Shown: positions 25,708 to 39,211 of the stretch, in pieces
Numbering within the stretch: position 1 is the stretch's first letter
Layout of the letters: each line of letters opens with the position of its first letter
Source of the DNA: Mnemiopsis leidyi
Taxonomy: Eukaryota; Ctenophora; Tentaculata; Lobata; Bolinopsidae
DNA: 64,000 nucleotides
Direction: 5' to 3'
Assembly (NCBI GenBank): GCA_000226015.1
Contig: JH153385.1
Coordinates: 202,948-266,947, forward strand
Program-made: the position numbers and the translations under genes
The notes under the pieces: model-generated
Told to the model about the DNA's origin: nothing
Database searches by the model: none
The model's input: the letters and a program-made list of their open reading frames with translations, nothing else

Positions 25708-28700
25708 CAGGGTCCGAGGCAGGGAACGTGTCATCAATTCTCCATTGGCAATAGTACGTCCTCAAGAGCAGTGCAACTGCTGGTAATGAGATTGAGACTT
25801 TCTGCTAGGGTTTTGTTTGTTTGATGAGACACAACAGTGACAACAGATGCTACTTTGAATTTAGCACAACTACAGAAATTGGAACTAAAAGTTTTGATTA
25901 TCTCTTTTTTAAGTTTGTATACAGTGAACAGATATTTTTTGTCAGTTTCAGAGACAAATTTTGTAGAAAGCCCCTTTGTAGAAAGTATCATTGATCTTAT
26001 ATATTGTTGTTTGGCATGATCCAATTCAATAGCCACATAAATACGATGGGTATTTGAGACCATTAAGTTGACAGATCCCATACATCGAAAGAACATAAGC
26101 ATTAAGTTAATGTAGCCAATTTGAGCAGATGGTACCAACTATTTGGTACCTGATCAGTTATAGATGTGAGTAAGGTTGAGGTGTTGTTCGCCTGGTTGTT
26201 ATTGCATGATGATAAAGTTTCATTGAATTGAAGGGCGTGTTTTAAGGTTAAGGGACCTTTAGAATTGATGCGACTAATTGAAATGCTTATTATTCATACC
26301 ATTTTTTTTCTTAACATAATGAATATAAAAAAGATGATTAAAATGAAAGCATAATGATTGTTGAAAAGAAGTAAATAAATAGACCTTAGCTCGTCGGCTT
26401 GATCTTCCTATCTTTTTATAGCACAACTTGAGCAAATGTTTGTTATTTTATAAACGTACAGATAATATGAGCGGATTGTTGTAATTTTTATCTTACTATC
26501 AAACTGTTATTTTAATTTCTAGTGATAGTTTTCTGATATTCAAACAATATAAGTGCAATCTTCATTAGAAAATTAACGAATATTAGTAAATTACCTATTA
26601 AAAAGAGCTTATGCAAAGAGACTGTCAGAGGAAATTAATCTGGAAAGGGACATATATCGATCGGAATCATTGGTCAATCAATCACAAAATTGCCAAGGTA
26701 ACTGTCGATGACATAAATTCTGGATTCGTTCTGATTCTCTTGCTAAACTGCAGTTTTATCTCCCTGCTTTGCAGGAATTGCAGGATTATCATCCTACTTT
26801 TGTCTTCTATCCCTAGTTTTCACGAATTGTTTATACCCGGCTGCGAAATACTCCCAAAGAAAATAAACTTTTTCTCCGACTTTGGGCGCAGAAAATTGCT
26901 GCCTACTGCTGTCAGCAAACAATGAAGAGTCGACGTGTCGAAATAATATGATAGAAACTTAACCGGATAAAAGGTAAAATTGTTGCACTTTCTATTACTA
27001 TCAACAGAGTTTTACAAAAAAAGTCTAGTTCCAATTGAATACTGCTGTCTTGCAGAGCAAACCTTCTGTCTTAAAACGTGTTAACGTTTTACGGATAGAC
27101 AAATGTCAATTAGACTCTGTTAGTGTTGCCATGACAATAAAGTATCCAATCATCAAGAGAAACAACCAGAAAAAATAAAAATTCCTCGGATGGTCGTGTT
27201 GGCCAGCGGGATCTACCACTATACTAATTGACTACAAACATTCCTTTCGGCTCAAGGCTGAGACAGCGATACTAAATAGCTGTTGGACGAGCATTGTTTT
27301 AGAAAGCGTGTCGAAAAGTAGAATAAAATCAAATTAAGGTTGCTGATCGACCAGGCCACAGGCCTTCCCTGGCATTATATTTATAACCAGTATGCAGTAT
27401 GTGCTTTTCATTTATCTTTTGTGTATAAATACTAGATTAATCAACCGATTTTAAGTGTTATCTTAGCTTGGTCATTAGAAGGAGAGAACATATTCATTTC
27501 GGTTTCCAAATATGTAATTAGTTAAAAAAATTTAAGCCTTATCAAGTTTGGGTTTCCTCTATACTATTCAATACGCGGCTACAATCAATCGAGACTATAT
27601 TTACAATGTCGGACGTTGCGTCAGACTGACGTAATTAATACAGGGTTAATACAGGGTTACAATCATTGCATCACTACACTCAACCATGAGTTTTCTACAC
27701 TTCTATAGCCACAGCAGGCATGATGTCACATTGTCACACGCAGCGTAGTGATTAATGTAACAATCTTGGAATGAGCTAACGATGCGGAAACTCCTCTGAT
27801 AACATGAGCTACAGTACTCCTTAATGTATCTGAACTGTGGTAGTTGTAATTGTAGTTGTGATAGCTGTGATGGTGAGTAAGATTTTATTCCCCCTCCCCC
27901 AGCCCCCTAGACAGTTCCCCATCTTTCCCTTTATCTTCCTCTTTTTTATCCTTCTCCCTTTCCTTGGTCTCCTCCTTCTATAACAGATCTTAATAAGATC
28001 TGTTTAAGAAAGAGGAGGCCAAGGAGGCTTCCTCTATCTTTTCCTTCTCCCCATCCTTCTCTCCTTCCTTAGCCTCTAGAGAGGAGACTAACTTTCTATA
28101 ATCCTTCCCTCTTTTCTCAGCTTCTTTCCTTAGGGCTTATACCCCAGTACCCCAGCCTTATAGCCCTCCTCCTTCTGAGCTCCCCTTCGCCTCCACCGTC
28201 TACCCTCACCCTTTTTCGCAGATTTTCGCCTTTTGACGCTTATAACAGCTGGAACTTTGATTTAAAACGATTTATACAATATTCAAACGCATTAAAGCAA
28301 TTAATGCACTACGCAGCATACTTTACATGTTTTACGTCATTGCCAAGAAATTTGAAACGTATCGCACAATCATAATAATCTAATGCCATTGTAATATGTC
28401 GGACGTCGGTTCTGATCCTGATATACTTGTCTTGCAATTTTTTCGGAAATTTAATAAACTCCAAATAATCAATTTAAGTTTGTATAGCATCCTGGTTCCT
28501 CACGGCGTTACTTATTACCAAGGCTGTCAGAAAAAGTAAAAACTGAAAAGCAATTTAGACAGAGGCGCGCGGAGGTATATTACAACAGAATATTTTAAGG
28601 AAAGAATTTTAAAAAGAAAATTGAAAGCAACGTAACATTTTGAACGCAATAGTGCAATTGTCACCACCTAATTTCGTATCAGAATACACACCTGGGTATT

Positions 28701-28710
28701 GGGTAACAGC
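25708..28710. other. Gene-poor stretch
   Basis: Begins with the ankyrin 3' UTR. No supported gene follows. Frames at 25734-26138 (-) and 26611-26925 (+) lack motifs and splice context. 27890-28210 is a pyrimidine-rich tract (CCTCCTTC-type) followed by purine-rich complements. Confidence 0.4.
27982..28004. repeat. 11-bp perfect palindrome
   Basis: AACAGATCTTA and its exact reverse complement TAAGATCTGTT are separated by one base. The palindrome sits where the flanking tract switches from CTCCTTC-rich to GAGGAGG-rich, so longer imperfect pairing is possible. Confidence 0.8.
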
Positions 28711-29225
28711 TTGTAAGCGTCATAAAGGTAACAGGGTGCAAACGTCATCAAAGTAACATGGTGTAGACGTTACCAAGGTAACATGGTGTAAACGTCACCA
28801 GGGTAACATGGTGTAAACGTTACCAGGGTAGCAGGGTGTAAACGTCAGCAGGGAAACAGGGTGTAAACGTTACCAGGGTAACAAAGTGTAAACGTCACCA
28901 GGGTAACAGGGTGTAAAAGTCACCAGGGTAACAGGGTGTAAACGTAACCAGGGTAACATGGTGTAAACGTTACCAGGGTAACAGGGTGTAAATGTCACCA
29001 GGGTAACAGGGTGTAAATGTCACCAGGGTAACATGGTGTAAACGTTACCAAGGTAACAGGGTGTAAATGTTACCAGGGTAACAGGGTGTAAACGTTACCA
29101 GGGTAACAGGGTGTAAACGTCATCAGTGTAACATGGTGTAAACGTCATCAGGGTAACAGGGAGTAAACATCCTCAGCGTAACCTATGGTGTAAACGTCAT
29201 CAGGGTAACAGGGTGCAATCGTCAT
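28711..29225. repeat. 25-bp minisatellite, about 20 units
   Basis: Tandem units of GTGTAAACGT-NACCAGGGTAACAGG, 25 bp, with the variable base mostly T or C and AGG/ATG alternating at the end. Units with GTTACC pair with the neighbouring GGTAAC, so each can form a small cruciform. No coding frame. Confidence 0.93.
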
Positions 29226-32200
29226 CAGGTTGCTGCAGGGCGCAAGTACCAACAGCAGCTAGGTGCAATCTTAGCCTACAATATTTGCATTTGCGTGTCA
29301 ATGGTTTTCGGACGTAATTACGATTATGTCTAAAGATGCGGGTGTAAGTATAATAAGGAAGGTTTAACTGAGGGTGTTATATAAGGTTGGTCTTGAGCAG
29401 GGTATAACGATCTAGTACATATACTGTGTAGCTCCAACAATTGTAACTCTAACAATTCTATATTACTATCGCACCGTTTTTAAAGAGCCTAGTTTCATTG
29501 CACAAAAAATATAATCGCTTGATTGTCGCTAGACTTATCGGTTCGACGTTATCACTTGTGACTTATTGGTTTCAACAGTTGTTCTGCACAGTCCATGGTA
29601 TTGGACCATGAGGAGTGCTGTAGGGCCTGCTGCAATACAACCTGAATTACACATATCTCTTGGACCCTGGCTGACATATCGATCAATTTAATTAGTTCTG
29701 TATCATGGTGCCACTTGCATAACATGGGGATTAAACATATTGGTTTGCAAAGCTGCATGGCCTTTGGGCTAAGTTGTAAATAAGCAAGATAACCATCCAT
29801 GAACTTTAATAATAAAATCATTTGGAAGAGCCGCAATTGCCGAGTACTCGAGTAGCTTCTGATATACAGAGCAAGGCTGACAAACTCTTGTCCTTACTCA
29901 CAACTTACAATGACTGGGGCCTCCGTGCAGGTCGATTTACAACGTTGTTTTGTTGCAATCTTATGTTTTAATTTGAACCTTTATTTTGTTTGAATTTAGT
30001 TTTATTCTTGATTCATGTTTATTTGCAATTCTTAACACCTAGATTTCCGAACGACATGAATCACTGTCAATCTGCAACGCTTGTCCTAACTCTTATCGTT
30101 GCAGCTAGGCTATATATCTATCTGAATGTGTGGTATTCACTGTACTATTCTCTTATCCCTATTCTGCTTTGTCTTTTCGTATCCCCCACTTATTTACCTG
30201 GCATGTTAGCCGTAACACTCAATAGATTGGGATTTTTCGTCGGTTTTATTAATTGAAGAATCTGTTCGATCTTTTGTCAATTTTATGACATTCGACAATC
30301 GTTACGAATGCTATTAAAGTGTAACAGAAACATGAGTTATTGAGTTAACATTATAGTCGTCATTCATCTCACCGCATGCAGCTGCAAGAAATACGATATC
30401 GGAGAGAAAATAACGTTCTGATCACTCTTTAAAAAAGGTCATTATTTTATTGGGAAGGTCATTATTTTAGCATAATATTCGTTTGGCCTAGATTTTAGAC
30501 CTTTTTCAGGTGTAATGCGTCTGGACAATTAAGGAGTCTGGCTATGTAGTATGGAAGTTTGGCAATATAGTGAACTTCGATGTCTATAAGCTGTTAATGT
30601 AAACACATTTAACTAGTATAAACTTTTACAGCGACTTGACATCATAAACATTAATACTTAAATCTCAATTGAACATTTAACTTTTAACCCGCGACGGCAC
30701 AATCCATCTCAATCTTGCTGCTCCTAGATTTCCAGTTTGCGAGTCATTCACAATTTTGTCAGTCTCTGACTTCTAAGCAATAGCTATGAATTGCATGAAC
30801 TCTTTCAGACTATTTATACAAGTTTGCAAGTGACATGATTGCCTGCATTTTCTACGAAACGCAGTTCGTTTAAACTCTCGAAAGATTGGCTGTACAAATG
30901 CAATTTTCTTACAATTTTCTTACTCGCTATAAGAATCCTAGCTTGCCTATACAGGTGGGTGTGTACACGTACAAGATGCTGCCCCGCCTAACGACCAGTA
31001 ACAACGATCTGACAACATTGTGATATGTTTCTAGATCACCTGCTTCAAATCTGCTCTTTTCTTGCTGTAATCAAAATTCGTATTTCCGAGAAGCTATAAT
31101 TAAGCGTGTGTTTCGTTGTTTATATGTTGGTATGTTTTGACCCTTCTATTATATATAGTCCTTTTTCGTAACAAATCTGAGTCTTTTACTATAATATTGA
31201 TACTAAAGACTTTAGAAATTTAGCATATTGCACAACTTTAATAACATCTAAAAAATGTAACTGTAATAATAGTAATATAAAAACCTTGTATTTTACTATG
31301 TTCGTAAACTCAATAGTGAATAGGTCAAATTGTGCTACTTATGCACGACGATATCATTACTTCCTTGAATTTGTTATCAATCTGAGTAATTGTCACACAG
31401 TACTATTTAAGATTTCAAAGGCAAGATGATATCTTTATGACTCGGCTAACCAGTATTGGATATCAGTTATCACATGATATCCCAATGACGCACAATATAA
31501 CGAGAAGTTTGATATTTAAGTTAAACAACCCTGTGAAAGTAAACCGTCGCATGCAACTAAACTTTAGTCAGTTCGAACCTTGCCAGCTCAGTAGAGTAGT
31601 TTTCCTTGCAACCCCAACTTATTATGCAGTTTAATGTTGAGTTACCGAAAAGAACATTTTAAACCTGCTGCAGCTATGATCAGGTGACGTTTAAAATAAA
31701 CCGTCTTCTCATTTAACTAAACAACTTACCATTAACAACGCTGGTCACATGGTACTATCCTAAAAACTAACAAGTTATAACTAAGCTACTAAGGGAAAAT
31801 TCGGTAAAACACGCACGCTAAATGGTTAGTGCATTGCCCCCTGATCGAGAACTAACAGCGCAGTTTCGATTAAGTCGGATACAGTTGCATGCTTACACAC
31901 TCTCTGTTGTAAGCTTGCACAAATCCAGACGGCTGTAACTGTGTTCTTTAAAGTAAGAAGTTGGTTGCCAGCAGATCTTGTTTTGCTTCCGTTTAATTTC
32001 GTCAATCGTTATCGTGTAATGCCGATTTTAACGAAGATGTGTTTTCAAATTTGAGAAATATTTAAGAACTTTTTGCATGATTTTTATCCTTTAGAAATTC
32101 ATTAAATCAGCTGACAGAAATGATAAACTCGTATCTATTTATGTCTACCAACCCCCTACAAGAAATAATAAAGTTACTACAAGATATTACTATTAGCATT

Positions 32201-34435
32201 CCCGAACATTACTATCAGTTTACTTAAGAACAATTTGCTCAGGAAAGCTTGATCAGGAGGGTGTTTTAAATTTGTGAAAAGAATTAAAACATAAGCTGAA
32301 TTGACACTTTAAGCTCGTTTATTCCTGTTATTGTTAAACCTTTGCGAGAAGCTGATCTGAAACTCAGTGAGTAGTACCCAGTACTCACTGAGTATCAAGC
32401 TTACATTTGGAATAGAAGAGCATATCGTGCTGAATTGACAACTTCATGACCAATGTTAAAGTTTAACTTAGTTGATTTTGTTTAACATGCTCATCCATGC
32501 AAGTTGGCAACATCAGACTGACGGAGAGAACTGCTCAATACTTTCGCATCTAATTAATTTTCATTAATTCGAATCTTGGCGAAGATGTAATGTGGACGAA
32601 TTATTTTGAGTTAGATGACTAGTATTGTAATCCCAATTCTATCCATTCCGTCCGTAATTGTATGATGAAATACACAATTAATCATGTTAATTAGGATGAA
32701 CAAATTCACTAAATCTGGGTTATTCATTTCTGAACGCTGTATTTTTATTAGAATGGGTCGTTAGTATGTTAAAGTTATCATGACATTTCGCCAGCTGTTA
32801 TAAAGTCATTTATACAGATATATACGTAACTTTTAATGTTGCAAATTCATTTTAAGGTTTCAAAATCCTGTTTGCTCTATCTTTTATTGTGGAGCAGAAA
32901 AATAAATTAAATTTAAGCGTTTCTATAATGGCATATTAATCACCTCAATCAGTTTCCGATGGAAATATTGCCGGCTGCCGCATATTCATCACATGATATA
33001 ATACCTGTCCTAACAAACTACTAATACTTTTCATTAGACTTAACGATACTCGATACGTCTAGAACAATCCATGTGTATATTTTCCACTGTCAGCTCTCTG
33101 ACATATGTCCTTTCTTGATAAGATGACATGATAGCATGTTGCTATATGTCATGATAGCATGTTACCAAGACAACTATATCAGATTGCTACTAGAACAATC
33201 AGGGACAAGGACACACCAGTCTAAGATCTAGACAGGATGGACCTCTTGGTGATCGGCTGAGTTGCGACTCAGTACTGCTGAGTAAATGTACCTTTGTCAG
33301 CGTTCAGCGTGGGTAATTTCTTGTGCAGATTCTGGGGGATTTTCGTATTTTGATTTATTCTTATATTTTGTACTTATACTGAAGTAATTCTTTTCGCCTG
33401 TGCTTCTATACCGATCATGATCAGTTGAAATTAATTTTGAGCTTTTTCACTACACGTTTTGATTGCTGCCCTTAAATCGATTTAATTAGTACTCGCTAAT
33501 AGAGAATTAGAGGATAATGACTTTTCATGAAGCTAGTGCAATGTCGGTCTGTATTTTTCATAAAGACTTAACTACAAGTAGCCTGTCCTAGAGTACAGCT
33601 TACTTTTTTCATGTGATTTATCGGCGCGAGCTGAACAAGTCTATTGGCTAATAACCCGACCTTAACTTCATTAATAATCGGTTCCGGTCAGATCTCAATT
33701 TCTTAAATTATCATTTGTATCATTTTTGCATTAATTTTGTCGATCGTGTTATAATTCTTCAACTTGTTACATAATATATAGCTCTTTGATCACAAACATC
33801 GAGAATCATGATTCATTGTGACTTAGCACGTTAGACTTGAATAATCTTCTTGACGTTGTTTGTTGAATCTATAAAGCTGTAATCATTTGACCGCTAGGCT
33901 TAGAGTTAGAGTTAGAGTGTGGCGACACGATTGGCTCAGCTGCATGTTTATGTCTCGGAATTAATCAATAAACAAAAATAAGCATGTATTTAAATGTCCA
34001 TCAAATTAAAACTGGAGACAATAGTGTTGACCGAGCGTTTTTTGATGATTCAGTTTCTTTCATTCTGCGTATTATTTCAACCATTTCTTATTGTGACGCC
34101 CAATTACGAACATTTTAATGGCATGAATTGATTCGTAAAAATTTCAAAAAAAGAGTCTCACAATTAAATATGTAAGCTACAGTAACACATATAATATACC
34201 CTATAAATAATTCTCCTTGCAAAATATCTCGTTTACTGAAGACCCCGGCATTGCATTTATGTGTTTTATACTCACAACACTTTCATTATGTACCCGACAA
34301 ATAATACTACAATTTCAATTCACAGATTGCCTATCCAGATCTCTCAACTTCATTAAAACCGACAAATTTCACCCCCGAACTGACCCCCTGTAGACTAACC
34401 GTCACGTCACACAAGGATTGTAACTACGTCTCACC
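29226..34435. other. Gene-poor stretch
   Basis: I see no gene, tRNA or recognisable transposon here. The 94-codon minus-strand frame at 29552-29836 and the small frames at 29990-30256 and 31437-31634 have no family motif or splice pattern. Confidence 0.4.
32362..32393. repeat. Perfect 12-bp hairpin
   Basis: ACTCAGTGAGTA and TACTCACTGAGT are exact reverse complements around the 8-base loop GTACCCAG. Confidence 0.85.
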
Positions 34436-34493
34436 GCTACAATAGTGATGTAGTGTGTCACAGTGCTACAATAGTGATGTAGTGTGTCACAGT
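34436..34493. repeat. 29-bp perfect tandem duplication
   Basis: Two identical units beginning GCTACAATAGTGATGTAG lie head to tail with no mismatch, so the duplication is recent. Confidence 0.9.
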
Positions 34494-34809
34494 GCATGAC
34501 GCTGTAGTCGCAGCTGCACCTTACGTGTAATTGGGGAGTAATACGGCGACAATCGCGAATTGCTTGTCTATAGCTGCATGGAGATCGGATGCAGCTTTTA
34601 TGTATGCGCTTTTTTCCTTTTTGTTTGATGTTTTTTCGACCCAAGACTTTTTTGGCAGCTCAGTTTAAAGATTCGTAGCACGGAACTAAGTTAAGTTTGA
34701 GGTATTAATAAGCTAATAAGTTTCACGCCTGTTGTTGCTGTTGAAATTGCGCAATTACAGCTTCATGATCATCAATTTTTCGATGTCCTGTCGACTAAAC
34801 ATAGAATTA

Positions 34810-34905
34810 CAGTAAAACCTCTATTTACCGGGCCTCTCGGGGGAAAGGGAGAAGGCCCGTTAAATTGAGGGACACGGTAAATTGAGGCACGGTAAATTTT
34901 AGAAA
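34810..34905 (+). mobile_element. Probable end of a pogo/Tigger-like or similar MITE
   Basis: Begins CAGTAAAACCTCTATTTACC, the kind of terminus (CAGT..AACCTC) seen in pogo/Tigger-type DNA transposons. It is followed by internal GGTAAATTGAGG words that repeat three times. The opposite terminus was not found nearby, so this is a fragment or a chance match. Confidence 0.4.
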
Positions 34906-37128
34906 GTAGTGATTGGGAACCTCGTACCGTGACTACGAAAGTTGGTGTCCAGTTTTACCAACTGTAATGTCGCCTCAAATATACTATCATTTATCCCTCA
35001 AAACATTTCCTTTTCAAATCACCCAACTTTGCGTCTATTGAAAGTTGCAATACTTAACTTGTTGTCCAGCTAAAAACATTTATGCAGCTTGACTTTAGCC
35101 TTTAAGTGGCCGCAATCTCTGCATTTAAGGGAAATTTGCGGCAAAGAATTCAAGCTTGCCTTATTTCCGATTGTGTTAGCTACAACGTAGATGTGGTTCA
35201 CTTTTTAACTTTTGGTTAGCAGTTTAAGTCAAGTCCTAGTCAACGATTGTTTTAAAGATTTGTGCCCTTAGTTAATGATTTTAGGTCCTTGTCGCGGTCA
35301 ATACAAATAGTTATAGACAATAAATATAGATAATGTCTGCTGACTCAATTTGTAATTGCTGCATTAGATTTAGACATCTCGCCAGAAAATAAGGCTAGCC
35401 GGCTATAACGTCCGTTACAGTCCAGCAAACTCACTAAAATCCGGCTTACAAAATTTCATATTTCTATTTCTCATGGCTTCTTCCGGAGGAATTCTGAAAT
35501 TACTTGGCGGCTTCTTCAATTTAGCTGGCTTTACCACTTCGCTCATGGGATGTGAAGATTTTTGTGGCGAAATAGATCATGTCTACTTCTACGGTTACTC
35601 AGCTTTGTTTGCTAGAACAGCTCGATGTCGCCATCGCATGGTTTTTCTTTTTTTCAACCCTGATAAAAAAGACTTGTCTTAAGTGTATCTACTGTTTTAA
35701 CTTGATGATTGCCTAAATCAGCTGTGAGGAAATTAAGCTAACACCTCGGCCATCAAAGCTCACACGAAATGTCAAAAACACCTCCAAATTTCTTGGAATA
35801 TCAACGTCAGCACTCAACACAAGGCTGTTTCACGTATATGTAACGTCCTCGGAAACACGATCGGACGCCAGGACGGTGGAAGCCATCACAAATCTTACTC
35901 TAACTTTTCAGGCTAAGAGAAACATCAACCAAAACTCTCCTGGCGTAATAAAATCAAGTCCAGTATTTGTTACTTAGTACCTTAGTAAATGTAGGGGATA
36001 TAGTTTCTTTTTATACCGTTACGGACAGTTTCTTATAATGATGTGATGGTTGACTAAGCACATGACTCTGACAGAAATTCGAATCAGCCGTTAGAAAACT
36101 AATCATTCGTCAGTTGTCATCCATAAAACTATCGTCGGTAGTTAGCAATTAAGTTATAATCGGTGCAGCCTAGTAAATAGGAATTGGAGGCTGATGTATA
36201 GCAATATTTTAATGATCTAGCAAGCTCGATAGAGTGATCGTATGTGATCGGACAAATATTTTGATTTTTAGTTAGTCCGATATACTCTAATTCAAAACTC
36301 TAATTCAAATTTACCTTTACATCCTTAAATAACAGAATTATCAGCTAAAATAGATACGGAAGAGTAGAGGGCTTTCTACGTACTTTAAAAATTTCAGATC
36401 TCGCACCGGTTGACAAATCGTCAAATCGAGTGTGTTTCAGAATTGTTCACAAGCTTTAAAGTAGTCGGTAGCGTGCATTTCAAAAAACTTTGTCAACTTG
36501 TCGAGATTGGCTAAGTTTGACACTTATAATGTGAGGCAGCTTGCATGCTATAGTGGCTCAGTGACACGAGACCATGGGCATCTTTTGTCTCATGATGGTA
36601 ATTGGTGCTAAGTGCGTGACGTAGGACAATATTTCACAAGTTATATAGATTGTAGCTTAGAAGCACAAGTGTACTTGGATGGTTCTTTAAAGATATTTGC
36701 CATACTAGGTTGAGATGACGATGGTTTGATGTATGTTCGAAATATTTATTAGGTTTGTGGAGTGGTCAAGTTTGATTTCATTTGTTCAATGAATGTTGAA
36801 AACCTCAATTTTGTTCTAAATTTTAGATACTTAAACAGATCTGATGAATTGTACATGCCAATCCACTTCTTAAATCTTCGGAATTTGTAGTGCGCAGTTG
36901 ACTCAAGCAAACCCAATGACAATTTCATTGACATTTCTTCCTTGCGATATGATTGCTAATTAAATTAATTTCCTAATCACAACCTCATACCATTGTTCAT
37001 CTTCCTCATTCGAGTGGCGACTACTATACCAGACAGTCAGACACGTTGTTCACATCACAATATTGATGCTTATCTTTTGTAGTCCGGATGTAATCTTGGA
37101 TTAGTTTCTCAAACAACTTGCACCCGAT
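34906..37128. other. Non-coding stretch with one unexplained open frame
   Basis: No supported gene. A frame open from about 35712 to a stop near 35976 reads as ordinary protein (for example SKFLGISTSALNTR) and faintly recalls reverse-transcriptase linker segments, but it lacks any diagnostic motif. Confidence 0.3.
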
Positions 37129-37262
37129 ATTGCTAGAATTTGCTTAGATTTGTCTTGTATAAAACACTGCCGTGCAGGCATTGCTTGAATTTGCTTAGAT
37201 TTGTATAAAACACTGCCATGCAGGCATTGCTTGAATTTGCTTAGATTTGTCTTGTATACATC
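37129..37262 (+). repeat. About 56-bp tandem repeat, 2.4 copies
   Basis: The unit contains GAATTTGCTTAGATTTGT, TATAAAACACTGCC and TGCAGGCATTGCTT. Copies start near 37129, 37182 and 37228 with small indels. Confidence 0.85.
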
Positions 37263-37656
37263 GGCTCCAAAAAACTGGTTAACACGTTCGGGGGCTATAT
37301 TTGTCTATTACTAGAAGTAGAAAAATAATATAATTGTTCGCAAAGTTCGTGAACAGTATAATGATAATAGAACAGTATAATGATAATAGATATTTCTATA
37401 TTTGTATGAATGACGGCTTGCTAATATAAACTTCTGATAGAGCGTAAACTTAGCCTGTTTAGGAAACGGTGCTTTGAATACTTGGCCATGAGTTCCTAAA
37501 CTTGAAAACTAGAATAAAGAAATGGAGCACTAGAAATTGAGTTCTAGAATATGAAAATATCAAATAACTTGAGTACTAGAATATCAAATAACCCTTAGAT
37601 GATCGTGTGAGGTGATGGCAATGGCGACAGGAAGAAAAAGAAAATGACTTCCCCGA

Positions 37657-39211
37657 ATGGTTCAAGACAAGAGCAACACAATTCTTGTTTCTCCCCTAGT
37701 AATATCCCCCTTACGACGAAAGGATGCCAAGTAAGAATAAAATAACTCCAATAAACAGTTTTTGTCATTATTTTATTCGCCTTATAATCAGACCTTGCAC
37801 TTAACTCATGTCTTATTCATTAAAGCACCCGTTTTCTACTTTAAAACTTGTTCCAAAATAAAATCAGTAAATCACCCCATCGCAATGATAAACCCCTCTT
37901 CCTACCCAGAGAACCAGATCTAGCAACGATAGAGGAGGACAAGGTGATGGCTCCTACTCCCAACAAAGTTGGAAATGAAGATAGCAACAAACCCGGCACA
38001 TCAGACCAACCTAAGAAGGCCATGAGGGATCTGTGGGTCATGGCAGCTATCAAGTAAGTCGTAGTTTTGATTGGATTGTGCTTTTTGTGTGTCTGCACAA
38101 TGTTTTTGATATTCATCGGTTTTTTAACCTTCAATTGAGTAACGTCATATATATACTGTCATATTGCCTGGCCCTTTTTTGGTCTTAGTATCTTAAAAAT
38201 GGTACATTGTCTAATATAATAAAAGCTAGCATTTTACGTTCATTTACACAAAGTGTTGGTAAACAGTTGGAGTTCTTTTGAAAGGGTTTAAATATTACAA
38301 ATTTAATGTGACGAGCGCCATTCCAAGTTGTGCAGAAGTCACGAAAACTATGGTCATCAAAAATAACTAAATGATTAAAACCGTCTCATCGAAATTTGAA
38401 AATAAATGTAAATTCCTTGATGAAGTGGTGCTGCAGTTCAGCTTATGATATTCAAACCGTTCTAACAGAAGTTACAAAATTAAATTCTCATCACAATTAG
38501 TTCCTCCAAATTACACGTGATGATAAGTAATCTGGAGACCTGTTGAAAATCACCCCGAAATTTGCATTGATTAAGAATAGAAGCTGTGAGACGTAACACT
38601 AAGTTCACCTGTCAGAGACACATCGGAACAAGGTCGGAAGGTGTTAGCGAATTAGAATACCAGCCTCCCAAGTCAGACCATACCATCACCTGACTTCCTT
38701 TTGTTTACCATTGTTTTAGTTACTGCAGTAAATCGCAATACCTGAGAATTACAATTGCAAAAAAGGTTACAGTTCTGAAATGGGGAACATCACGTCCTCG
38801 CGAAATCGGAAAAAGAAATCAGAGTATAGACTGTCAATGTTGCCCGTAATAATGCACTTCGAGTCGTCCCCTCGAGCTTACAGAGGCTGGGACCTTGCAG
38901 CAAGGAGACTGTCAAAGATAGTAGGGAAGTGTGAAGGAGGGAAGATACCAGCAAGGTCGGGAGATATGGAGACAGAAGGAGAGGGGTGTGGGGAGGAGAT
39001 CAGTGAGGCGGATATCGGTCGGATGTGGGATGAAGATGAGATGGTGTATCGGGAATTCTGTCACCAGTAAGTTTACTACTTTTTAGTTTTTTGTTACTCG
39101 GTAATCGGTGCAGAGTTTATCGAATATAATTTAATACAATTCTTTACTTGATACAGCCTCTTCCGTGGTTCCTGCTAGCAGAATTTCAGGAATGAACACT
39201 ATAAATTTTAG
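37657..39211 (+). CDS. Uncharacterised 177-residue protein, complete 4-exon gene
   Basis: Exons 37657-37730, 37910-38053, 38773-39066 and 39190-39211 (TAG) join with perfect phase agreement. The Met at 37657 has an in-frame TGA four codons upstream, which fixes the start. The protein is strongly charged. It has a basic N-terminal segment (SPLRRKD), an acidic/Pro linker (EPDLATIEEDKV), a Trp-containing hydrophobic stretch (MRDLWVMAAI), a basic run (SRNRKKKSEYR) and a helical block (MLPVIMHFESSPRAYRGWDL). The last part is acidic and ends CHQNEHYKF. No signal peptide, membrane segment or known domain. I do not recognise a family. The regular exon structure and conserved-looking composition argue for a real gene, possibly lineage-restricted. 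Confidence 0.72.

Noticed and set aside
31575-31605. GTTCGAACC word resembling a tRNA T-arm
   Set aside because: No matching acceptor, D or anticodon arms around it.
35712-35976. Open frame resembling a reverse-transcriptase linker
   Set aside because: No YxDD, fingers or LWNxLP motif; similarity too faint to call a LINE.
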